Shown here in pieces: positions 1 to 9,041 of a DNA stretch of 64,000 bases. The position numbers and the translations under genes are program-made. Positions within the stretch are counted from its first letter, which is position 1; each line of letters starts with the position of its first letter. The DNA comes from Phallusia fumigata. Its lineage: Eukaryota; Chordata; Ascidiacea; Phlebobranchia; Ascidiidae. The stretch lies in assembly GCA_008931825.1 (NCBI GenBank), contig QXVZ01032917.1:72655-136654 (forward strand). Direction: 5' to 3'. The notes below the pieces were generated by a model. The model was not told the DNA's origin and made no database searches. It saw only the letters and a program-made list of their open reading frames with translations.

Positions 1-105
1 GGGGACATTTGATCTTTTTGATCTCTTTGTTGCCCGGTTCTGAACAAGACATTCATCAGTTTTTGCTTTTCAGATAGCTTTAACAACTTCTTATTTTGTT
101 TGCAG

Positions 106-1155
106 AAAAGGGACGCATATTGTTTTTACCCTTTAACTTGTCTGACGCTGGTTTGTTCTTACTTTTTGGTCAAAAATGTAGGCTGTAGTAAGTCCTTTGT
201 TAGAGTTTCTAAACCGCACACGTAAAGGAAATAATATGATTTATGTAAGGTGCTTAGTGTGTGACTCCTAAAGTGTGCATTTTTGTGCTTCTTTTCACCA
301 GAATCTTCCGCTGCTTTCATTTAAAACCGATCAAACCAAAAGGACAGGCAAAGATTTGCAAGTAAACGTAAGTAAATGAAACGTAGTACTGTATTTGCAG
401 TTGTATAGCATTTCATAGCCCAACTAATATAGTTAGTAGGGTTGCCAACCGTCCTTTATTTCAAAGGACAATCCTTTATTCAGCTGTATTTGTCCTTGTC
501 CTTTATTGAGATTTGTAATGACGCCATTTGTCGTTTATTTTTAACCGCTTTGACTGGTAGTTCCATTGCTGAACAGAGACTCAAGGTAGCGGTAAGGACC
601 TTTCCCAAAATTGAGCTGCAATGTGTTGCAAATGAAATCTTTGCGAGAAAACTTTTCTTAGTAGTGCCAATTTTTCATTTTATTATCAGAACGAAATAAT
701 AATGTGAAAGGTGCCCTTGACATGATGAAATATCAACCAAGTTTTTATGTCCTTTATTGCTAAAACTGGCGTTAAACTACCTGTCTTTTTATTTTTTAAA
801 TGCTGTCTATTTTGATTTCGAGGTTGTTATTTTTCAGGTTTTAAAGCTGAAGTGGCCGACAGGCGATTTGGAGGGAAGAAACAAAGTTGGGTAAGTTGGA
901 AAAAAAATTTCTGGTTAGCACTTACTTTATTTGTCGTTAGATACACTTCATCCTTTCATTTCACCAAATGGTTTTGATGTATCTGGTGTTTTTATTTTTA
1001 GCATGAAACCGCCAAACTACGAGCAATGTGGGGAAGGCGTTGAACAAACCATCGATGTATTCGACATCGTTGACTTGGTTCTTTTCAAATCGGAACCTCA
1101 TACCGTTCGAAACTTTTCGGTAGGCATCGAGGTTATGATTTTCTACATAATTTAA
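106..1155 (+). CDS. 3' part of an unrecognised protein gene (four exons)
   Basis: Four candidate exons, 106-150, 302-361, 838-890 and 1002-1155, join in one frame. The last two are best supported: TTTTCAG before 838, GTAAGT after 890 and TTTTTAG before 1002. The codon split at 890/1002 gives ...GRNKV-G-MKPPNYEQCGEG... The open frame ends at TAA 1153-1155, and an AATAAA lies at 1325-1330, so this is probably the 3' end of a gene that starts left of the window. The visible C-terminal part is about 100 residues with no membrane segment or repeat. A GTAGGC at 1123 inside the last exon could be an alternative donor. The two upstream exons are less certain. I do not recognise the family and assign no function. 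Confidence 0.45.
436..760. mobile_element. Degenerate hAT-like interspersed repeat inside an intron
   Basis: The stretch opens with TAGGGTTGCCAACCGTCC, a terminus style common in hAT DNA transposons. The motif TCCTTTATT recurs near 452, 472, 499 and 750, and a related TCGTTTATT occurs near 530. There is no transposase reading frame. It sits in the intron between exons 302-361 and 838-890. The right end is unclear because I cannot find a clean inverted terminus, so the limits are approximate. Confidence 0.3.
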
Positions 1156-1324
1156 GCACCCTGTAGATTTTGTAAACATGTAAAAAAGACAAAATGTTGA
1201 TAGAAAGTCAACGATCGAGACGTTTCAAATTAATTATCTAACTCTGTGCTCCTTAAAATGTGCGTCGTTTTAATTTACCACGGGCGTCGCTTAATCATTC
1301 CGTGTCGCAGACTGTTTTTGTAGC

Positions 1325-1330
1325 AATAAA
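1325..1330 (+). terminator. AATAAA polyadenylation signal
   Basis: AATAAA lies 170 bases after the TAA of the plus-strand terminal exon. It is the first canonical signal downstream, which supports a gene end here. Confidence 0.4.
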
Positions 1331-1360
1331 TAAGATTTTGAAATAAGCTTCCTTTTTGAT

Positions 1361-1440
1361 AATAAGCTTCTTATCATTAAAAAGATTTTCATAATAAGCT
1401 TCTTATCATTAAAAAGATTTTCATAATAAGCTTCCTTATT
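1361..1440. repeat. 32-bp tandem repeat, 2.5 copies
   Basis: The unit beginning AATAAGCTTCTTATCATT is perfectly repeated at 1361-1392 and 1393-1424. A third partial copy follows at 1425-1440, and a diverged start precedes at 1343. Each unit contains a HindIII-like AAGCTT and a TTATCATT core. It is a small minisatellite with no coding capacity. Confidence 0.85.
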
Positions 1441-1521
1441 AAATTCTTATTGCTGATGCCCAGAAAGTTTAACCAACTTTTTCAAAGGTGTCGCATTGAA
1501 AAAAGTTTGAGACTGTCTTAA

Positions 1522-1730
1522 GGCCGATTCACATCAGATGCGTCTACCGGTTTGCGGTACGGTTTTTTGGCTTACACAAGCCGGGACCAAAGTTTATCCA
1601 TCAGACGCGACCAAACTGTTTTATGTTTGATATAGATAGACTGTGGTCCCGGCTTGTGTAAGTGCCCCGCTTCTTGCCGCGAGATCAAACCGTGCCGCAA
1701 ACCGGTAGACGCATCTGGTGTGAATCAGCC
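1522..1730. mobile_element. Foldback MITE with TTAA target duplication
   Basis: The two ends are long inverted repeats. GGCCGATTCACATCAGATGC at 1522 pairs with the reverse complement of the sequence ending at 1730 (GGCTGATTCACACCAGATGC). The similarity continues through CTACCGGTTTGCGG and, after a small indel, CTTACACAAGCCGGGACCA. The flanks are TTAA (1518-1521) and TTGA (1731-1734), fitting a TTAA target duplication as made by piggyBac and Kolobok transposases. There is no ORF, so it is non-autonomous. The high arm identity suggests a fairly young insertion. Confidence 0.8.
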
Positions 1731-2661
1731 TTGAACTGAAGGTGTTTTATACGCGACAGTATTATGACTCGCATTGCACGTGGTTCTACTTGAGGTAAAT
1801 TTTTTTCGCAGGTGTCAATCAAAAGACCAGATGAAGAAACGGAGACAAACCCACTAAGTTCAGCACGAAACACCGAGATCTAGCGAAAATTGTTGCATTT
1901 TCCGTTGCTTTTATTTAAATCCCTTTTTTGGCGCGCTGTCTTTGGCATTTTTATCGCAGGTTGTTTGCACTTGAAAGTTAATGTAAACTTTAGTCAATAA
2001 CCTGCATGCAAATTTGCGCTCTAAGCCATGAAAAATTGCACCGGAAGGGTTTTTAAGTTATTTTTGCCGTGCAATTTCCTATCGGTGCTTGCTCGAATAA
2101 AATTGTCGGACTCGTGTATGACAGAAAAAATCAGTTATGACAGTGGTGCCGAGGCCACGATACGAGCGCAATTGGATTGTGTGTTACGCGTAAACATTCA
2201 TTTGTGGTATTGTGGAAACAAGGCATTGACATCCAACAGGGTTTGATTGACATTTCCGGAACCACGTAACGGTTTGGTGCTTCGTGAAACGTTAAAAAAC
2301 GTTTTCGGTACGTTTTTTCGTTTCGGGTGTTGAGAGATAAATTGGAACCTTGCGATTATGTGTCAGGAAATATTTATGTTGGAATAATATTTTCTATTTC
2401 TCCCGCTTACAAGCAATATATTAGGTAAAGATTTAGGACGTAGTGCCTCCATCGATTGTCAGTGGTTAGACATTTTTGGAGTAGAGCAACAGCAGTATAA
2501 TGTTACGGTTTTGCTATTAATTAGACGTCGGTATAAACAGCAAGTTTTCCAAAGAACGCCACATTAAGCATAAGGTTGGGATAATAGTAACTCGAGTGAA
2601 ATTTAAGCTTAACCTTAGTTGGTTTTCACGCACTCTTGTATCGTCAGTTTTTGACCTAAGT
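1731..2661. other. Intergenic stretch and probable receptor promoter
   Basis: I see no coding exon. The ORFs here are short and lack splice context. The part nearest the receptor has no clear TATA box. Upstream splice acceptors (for example before 2535 or 2647) could exist if the receptor has 5' exons. Confidence 0.4.
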
Positions 2662-4101
2662 ATGAATTGCCTTTGCTTTGATCTGAGTTTTCTGAACATA
2701 CTACATGGATGGAACGCGTTGTGTGAGTCCGATGAAAATGTCGGTTTCCTGATTGGGAGAAACAATTTTACGAAGGGATTTCACCCTGTGCCTACGAATG
2801 ACACTTGGTGTGATGAGGAACCTTGTGATGGGATATATTTTGACCCGTGCAAGAAACAAGGGCCGGAAAAAACATTTAATGACGGTTTCATTGTTTTAAT
2901 CTTAGTTTGGGTGATGGCCAGCGGATCCATTGTCGGTAATCTACTTGTAATATATCACGGGGTTCGGTCTTTGAAATTCGGTTTTGGTTTGAGATCTAAG
3001 GTGGAAAAGGTACACAACATTCTCATTCTGAATCTTAGCATCGCAGATCTTTTGATGGGATTTTATTTGCTCACACTTGGGGTGATGCTGTTGCGTGCCA
3101 GGTCTTCACAAATTGAGAAATACATGTACCACTTTAAACTGACCGCTGGCTGCACTGCAATTGCTATCGTTAATTTTATCTCCAGCCAAGCGTCAGTAAC
3201 AAACCTGACTATCATAACTTCATGCCGGTTGTATAGCGTCCTGCGGCCGTATAAAAACATTTCCGTGCGTCTGGTTGTTTGCGCCATTTGCACAACATGG
3301 ATTCTGTGGCCGATCATTGCTGTTCTGCCGTCACTGGAAACTTATGATGAGGTTGTTTGGATAAAGAACAACGGAAAATATTCACTACCCTTAGCAACTT
3401 TAGATGACTTTTTAAATATGTTCGACAATGTGAGTAACCATAGCTGCATCGACACGACAAATTCACGCACCTCAGTGATTAAGTTATTGGATTCCGGTTG
3501 CATACCGAATGAGGAATATGCTTTCACGCGGTCTGGATATTATAACATAGTTCCTGTTTGTACAATGTGTCTATTCTCGGACGACGTCAGTGACCCCGGT
3601 GTTCCGTTTACTCTTACCATTATAACTTTCAACTGCCTTGCATTCGTGTACATGTTGGTGGCGTATTGCTTCATATACCGCAGCGCAACGCCCAACACCA
3701 ACTGCAGCTGTTCTGCGGACATTTGTGGTAGCTTGCGAAAATGCTTCTGTGGATCAGAGCAAGAGACTCAACGCGAGGCCGAGGATCGACGAATGCAGCG
3801 ACGCATTTTCTTCATCGTGTGCACCGACTTTTTCTGCTGGATTCCTGTTTCTGTGCTCAGCGTTGTTTACTTACACCTCGATTTTGAGGATGAGTCTATG
3901 TACCGTTGGAGACATGCCGTGTCGAATATCACTTTGATCCTTTTGCCGCTCAACAGCGCCCTCAATCCGATCTTGTACTCCACTGTGGTATTAAGAAAAT
4001 GTTGTGGAAGAAAGGAAAACTCGCGGCAAGTTTCTTCCATTGAAATGACGCAAAGAGATGCAACCTTATGTCAGAGAGAGACGAACGTATCGGTCTTGTA
4101 A
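2662..4101 (+). CDS. Rhodopsin-class GPCR, relaxin receptor / GRL101-like, without LRR ectodomain
   Basis: Single open exon of 479 residues from ATG 2662; the frame is open from 2596 but has no earlier ATG. Seven membrane helices lie near 76-98, 118-144, 162-192, 203-225, 314-338, 381-403 and 418-444. Diagnostic motifs are GNLLVI in TM1, NLSIADLLMG in TM2, CTDFFCWIP in TM6 and NSALNPILY in TM7. The last two closely match RXFP1/2 relaxin receptors and molluscan GRL101 (known family motifs). The N-terminal tail is only about 75 residues, Cys-rich with NFT and NDT glycosylation sites, and has no leucine-rich or LDLa repeats. The DRY position reads S-C-R-L, keeping only Arg. Loop 2 is long (about 88 residues). 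A large ectodomain could lie on unseen 5' exons. ATTAAA at 4302 may be its poly(A) signal. The ligand is unknown. Confidence 0.8.
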   Translation: MNCLCFDLSFLNILHGWNALCESDENVGFLIGRNNFTKGFHPVPTNDTWCDEEPCDGIYFDPCKKQGPEKTFNDGFIVLILVWVMASGSIVGNLLVIYHGVRSLKFGFGLRSKVEKVHNILILNLSIADLLMGFYLLTLGVMLLRARSSQIEKYMYHFKLTAGCTAIAIVNFISSQASVTNLTIITSCRLYSVLRPYKNISVRLVVCAICTTWILWPIIAVLPSLETYDEVVWIKNNGKYSLPLATLDDFLNMFDNVSNHSCIDTTNSRTSVIKLLDSGCIPNEEYAFTRSGYYNIVPVCTMCLFSDDVSDPGVPFTLTIITFNCLAFVYMLVAYCFIYRSATPNTNCSCSADICGSLRKCFCGSEQETQREAEDRRMQRRIFFIVCTDFFCWIPVSVLSVVYLHLDFEDESMYRWRHAVSNITLILLPLNSALNPILYSTVVLRKCCGRKENSRQVSSIEMTQRDATLCQRETNVSVL

Positions 4102-5036
4102 CCATTTCTTGTTTTCTGTTTGGGCTGAGCATACAACTCTCCAATCTGATCATACCAAAAAAAAACTTGTTTTTATTGTTTATAAATGCAACGTACTGCA
4201 AACAAGTTTTCATTTGCTCAATGTATAATTGTACAATCATAGACATGCACGTATATATTCACGTATGACGGTGCTGTGATGCTGTCATTGTGTTGTTCGA
4301 CATTAAAACATCACAAAACTGGTTGCGTACAAGTTAAAACGCGTGTCAACCCTTGTAGACCTTTTAGGGTTGCCGAGAAAAGCCAAAACATTAGTGAACA
4401 TTCTATTTCAGCATTATTTGTTGCTTTTACTTTTGCCATTGAAAAGGAGGATAGTGCTACGTTTGCCAAATTTTACACATTTTGTTTTTATTGCCGACTG
4501 ATTTCAGTCGCGTGAGGGCGGTATTAAGTCTCCAAACCATATATTTTTTTTCATATATTTTCGAACAGATTTATTAAAAGCGCTACTGGGGGCTCGTAAA
4601 TAAAATACGGCGGCTGATAACAAGAACGTAACAAGAACGTTTTAATATTTTAAGTTTGCGGTATGCCCAAAGATATCAAGCATATCGTCGTTCGTCTTTT
4701 TTTCGAAATTTATAATTTTGTACATATGCGTTTTCTAATACGGAAACAAATCAATTTTGGTAGGTTAATTTTTGCAATAGTTCGAATTTAATTCGATTGC
4801 GGCCTACGTGGCGCTTTGGAAAATGTTTCAGGTTTTTGTTCGACGTTTAAAATAGCTGGTTCTGTCGACGTAAGCCCATTCTTATTCATGGCATGTCGAA
4901 GGGAAGCTGTGCTAGGCTTGTTACCCAAAGGAATTAACGAGTTTATAAAAGACTTTGAATTGTTAGTTAGGGCATTTTCACCGTTCTGGGTAACTCGTGT
5001 TTATGGTGTTGAACCACGTAATAATTTGGTGTTGAA
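4102..5036. other. Receptor 3' flank and intergenic DNA
   Basis: It contains the probable receptor 3' UTR up to ATTAAA at 4302-4307 and a short AACAAGAACGT duplication near 4618. ORFs up to 79 codons are present, but none has family features or splice context. I see no gene. Confidence 0.4.
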
Positions 5037-5201
5037 CCAATAAGGTTCTTAACCAGCCTAAGAGGTACGAGATCTGTTTCTAGGGGGTACGAGGACAATT
5101 AATCATTAGCGATAACTTTCCGGAAATACTGAGGGGGTGCGGGAGTTGGTTGGTGATTTCAACGGGGTACCGATAACAAGGAAAATGGTGAAGAGCCACT
5201 G
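5037..5201. mobile_element. hAT-like MITE, copy 1
   Basis: It shares the internal blocks AGGTACGAGATCT..TTTCTAGGGGGTAC, TTGGTTGGTGATTTCAA and GGGGTACCGATAA with the element at 19609-19808, in the same order and spacing. The right end, AAGAGCCACTG, is the complement of a CAGTGGCTCTT terminus typical of hAT (Zaphod/Tip100-type) elements. A diverged left terminus lies near 5037. It is non-coding, and the left end and target duplication are not clear. Confidence 0.65.
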
Positions 5202-5301
5202 ATTCAGTTGATTTGTTACCTTGCTTCAGATAGTTTTGGTTGTTTCCAAGTTGCATGCCCCTTTACTGAATACTGGCAAATGATTTGACAGAAAAATTGT
5301 A

Positions 5302-7908
5302 ATGGATTGCGAATTAGAACGTCTCGCAGATGAGTTGAAGTCGCATTGCACACCCTACGCAGAAGACCAATAGAAAGAGCAAAATGTGAAGGAATCTGCA
5401 AAGGTGCTACAAAAAATCGGAAACCTTTACCGACAAAAGGCTGATAGTGTTGAGTTAAGTCAGCGCGATCAGATGTTCGCGTTGATAAGAAGTGCAGTCT
5501 TGTTTAATGCGGCAATTGTAAGGGAACCCGACAATGTGGTTGAAATCAAATCTAATCTTCGTGAACTTTGCAAACATGTGCTTCGACGTGCCGGAGCAGA
5601 CAAACCCATGGCGGATTTAATCAAACAGGCCAAAATTTTTTTCAAACAAGTAGAAAAAATAAGGAAGTTTGTTAAAGTTGAAATGAAACAGCGGCAACGT
5701 GAAACCAATCCATATTCATTTAGACCATTGGCTAGCATAAAGCTATACGATGAGATTTCTGAAAGGTATTTATCTGCGATGGACAAGATCATGAAATACT
5801 GCATTGAAATGAAAGGTCAACCACCGTGCAAGTACGCTTTGGTTGGAATGGGGTCTCTTTATGCGATGAAGGTAATTACACCGTATTCTGATTTTGAGCA
5901 CATGTATGTGTTGGAAGATTGTGTGCAGAACAGGTCGGATTATGATGAGATACTTGAGCTGCTTCAGATGGCTGTCAGTTATATTTCAATTGGTTGTAGT
6001 AAACATGAGAGAGACCATAATCCCCCATGTTTCTCTGCCCCGCATAAGCGACAGTGAAACCGATGACTGGTTTTTCGACGCTTTTACCCCAAGAGGAATC
6101 TGCTTTGATGGAATGGTCCCCTTTGCATGCAAATTTCCATTGGGCTTCTCTGGGACATTAAAAAAACCTTGGGAAATTGAACTAATACAGCCAGTGTCAA
6201 AAATGACAAAATTTTTAGAAACTTCAGAGGATTTGAAGAATGGCTACCATCTTGCAGAAATGTTGGCAAATACATGTTTCGTCTCGGGGTCGAACGATGT
6301 TTACGACCAATACGTAAGAGAGGTCAAGCTTGTTTCACAAACTCAAACGTCCACTGAAAATATAAAAGAAAATCTTGAGAAAGACCTTAGAAAATATGAA
6401 TTGATGTATAGTTTGTTCAGTTTATCTTCTGGTAATCAAATAAACTTCAAACGAGTTTTGTATCGAAATGTGACAATTTTTGTGTCCGCTTTGAAAAGAA
6501 AATATGGTACGACCGAAAATACGACGTATCTTACCATTCTGTCACTCGTAGGGCACGGAAAAATGTCACCAGTAATGGCTTTAAAGATATTGTTTGCTGT
6601 TCACATTGCCTGTGACGCAAGACTACAGTTTTACACACAATGTCAAAAACAGAACGATGAAACGCATAGCGAGGATTTATTACATTTTGTTGGTATTGAA
6701 AGATTAACAGCATTTTTCTTTATAGTAGATCAGTTCGTTTCCGAAGAATTTGGCATAAACAGCTTCTTGTATCATTCGTTGCATCCGTTGCAGTTGTTGT
6801 ATAGTTTTTCTTTCACCGGCTTACTAATTATCACATCTGCAATCACGAAATGTTTCAAATTTATGCCCTCACAAGATCAATCGTCCACCGAATATTTCGA
6901 CCTTGTCGCGCTCGTTGCAATTTTCGGGGAAACTAAGGAATTAAAACACGACCATAAGTTGAGAAATGTGGTAAATCTAAACATTACATTAAGACTCGTC
7001 AAATTTGGAGCATTATCTTTTCCACATGCTCTCGTAAAAGAATTACCCAAAATTGATGAAATTCAAGATGAAATGTTTTTAGTACAATTTTTAACTGTGT
7101 GTAATTTAATGGGAATGAATTTGTACAAAAAACGTCATTTTGCTGAGGCTTCTGAATACTTTCAAATGGGCGTTGACACAAGGCAAACACCATCGAAAGT
7201 TTGTGGAAGTTATTGGAAATTGGCTCATTGCCATTTTATGCCGGTGATCACGTGACTGCCAAAGCATTTTTTCAAAAAAGCCATCAGAGAGATTTGTCAC
7301 AAAATACCTACAAATATTGCAAACATTATCAAATCAGTGTTGAACCTTCAAAACAAAACTCAATAACGACAGGCGATGACGCAATTTGTCCTTTGTCCTG
7401 CGACAAAGAAAAAAACGAACAAATAAAAACTAGTTTTGACCGTTATGTAATGGCAGGTCGTATGTTGTTTTATATTATCGTGCTTGTTACATGTTACGCG
7501 AGTTGCAATGTTTCCTTTTTGGTTTCGATTGTTGTTGCTTTCCTTGTTTTATGTGTTGATTGCCTGATTTACTTAATTTATCCTATCTCAACACTTGCTG
7601 GAATGAAAGACTTATATGTGTGTTTGACATTTGGGATTTTTTCATTTCTGAGCAGATTGTTTGTTGCATTCTGTGTAATAACAGTTTTACGTTCCGTTGT
7701 TTCTAGCAAATTTTGTTCACGGTTAGAAGATACCTGTAGTGTATGGTTATTTTTGTGCATTGTATACTTTTGGACATTTGTGGACGCCCAAAGTTCTGAT
7801 TTGCTGATTCAGGACGCATCGTCTTTTTTCCTCTTCATTCTCATGTGTAGTTTACTTTCAGCGATTTACCTTTTGGGCCATTTCACTCTTTTCCTCTTAG
7901 TTTTTTGA
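5302..7908 (+). pseudogene. DUF294-type nucleotidyltransferase / TPR / four-helix membrane protein, broken
   Basis: One intronless stretch codes for about 865 residues of one protein across two frames' worth of breaks. The N-terminal helical part holds GMGSLYAMK..PYSDFEH, the G-S...D-x-E signature of DUF294/MNT-like nucleotidyltransferases. WFFDAFTPRGICFDGM and FACKFPLG follow. TPR-like helices come next (NLMGMNLYKKRHFAEA..., YAGDHVTAKAFFQKS). The last 150 residues hold about four hydrophobic helices. Three lesions separate it from a continuous frame: an in-frame TAG at 5371-5373, one extra base near 5953-5956 (ILSCFRWLSVIF crosses it), and one base missing in the T-run at 7234-7237. The rest is well preserved, so it is a recent pseudogene, or the breaks are assembly errors. 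ATG 5302 is the best start, and ATTAAA at 7925 follows. I infer family membership from motif patterns seen in invertebrate proteins; the substrate is unknown. Confidence 0.7.
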
Positions 7909-9041
7909 ATTTTGAAAATTTGCAATTAAAATCCATGTCTGGTGTGACATTTTATCCTTGTCTTTTGTTTCGTTTTCAACAGATAAAGTGAAGTGAAGTT
8001 GATTTTATTTTTCAAAATCGTCGTGCACAATCGTGATGTAGCGCAAACTTATCACCGTTGCTTCCCATGACAGGGCGAAAAAAATACGACTCAAGTTCCA
8101 GTGTGTTCAAACAAAACATTTTTAAAAACGGATTACAATTTTTATAATTAACTCGCGTACAAAAAAACACTTAACCACCAAACGAAGCAACACAAGAAAC
8201 TGGACACCGACGGGAGGTAATTGAACGCCGGAAGACTGTGGACGGTGGGCAGACTTTGTAGATCACGTGATTGCACTGTTGAACAAGGATGGCAGCGCAT
8301 TGGGCTTCTAGGCAGGTTTTCGCTGCTAACTAACATTTCTACACGAAAGGTTTTTGATTGTTGTTCTCAAACAAACGTAAATATGATTGTGAACGTTTTG
8401 CATTGACCACAACTGTGGTCGTAATTTAAACCAAACATGCGCTTGGAATTGAATGATAGTTGATGTCCATGATGCAATAAAATTTAACTTGCACGTTCAA
8501 CTGTTGCATTGTAAAATATGGACCACTTCCGAACATCATATTATCACTGGGCTATGATTGCGACAACGTATTGCTACTTAAATCTATGCTATCACTAAAG
8601 CATCACATTGTGACTTGTGGGAAAAAGCAGCAAAAACTAAAACACGTAGAAACGCCAAAGTCACACACACACGTATGCATCCCCATGTACACCCAAATGC
8701 AAGTTTTACACAAAAACTTTAAATTAAACTTAGCCACAGTACACAAAAACATTCGTTAACACTTAGTACGGATTCGAAAAAGTTTCTTAATAGAGTTGCC
8801 GTGCTAGGTTTGGTTTATACTTGTCAGCATGAAACATCAGTTAATGAATTTGATTAATAAACATATAATCCTTTTAAAAATCAAAATCCAACAGCAATAA
8901 TTAACACCAAAATCACGTATTTAAAACCCTTATGTAGAAATTAGTCCACAAAAATATCTTCGAAAAGCCTAAACCACTGCAAAGTAACTTCAGTATCTCT
9001 TGTTGATCGCTGCGGGATGAAAAAGTGACGTCCGTGCTAGG
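7909..9041. other. Intergenic space between convergent genes
   Basis: It carries the presumed 3' UTRs of the 5302-7908 gene and the minus-strand Death-domain gene. A TCACGTGA palindrome lies at 8263-8270. No coding exon, RNA gene or repeat is evident. Confidence 0.4.

Noticed and set aside
1361-1440. Repeats considered as a CRISPR array
   Set aside because: Units are directly adjacent without spacers and the DNA is clearly eukaryotic; it is a minisatellite.
5925-5958. A 34-bp GT...AG segment that would fix the frame as an intron
   Set aside because: Too short for a spliceosomal intron, and removing it deletes YDEIL, which fits the expected protein text; a one-base insertion explains the frame change better.
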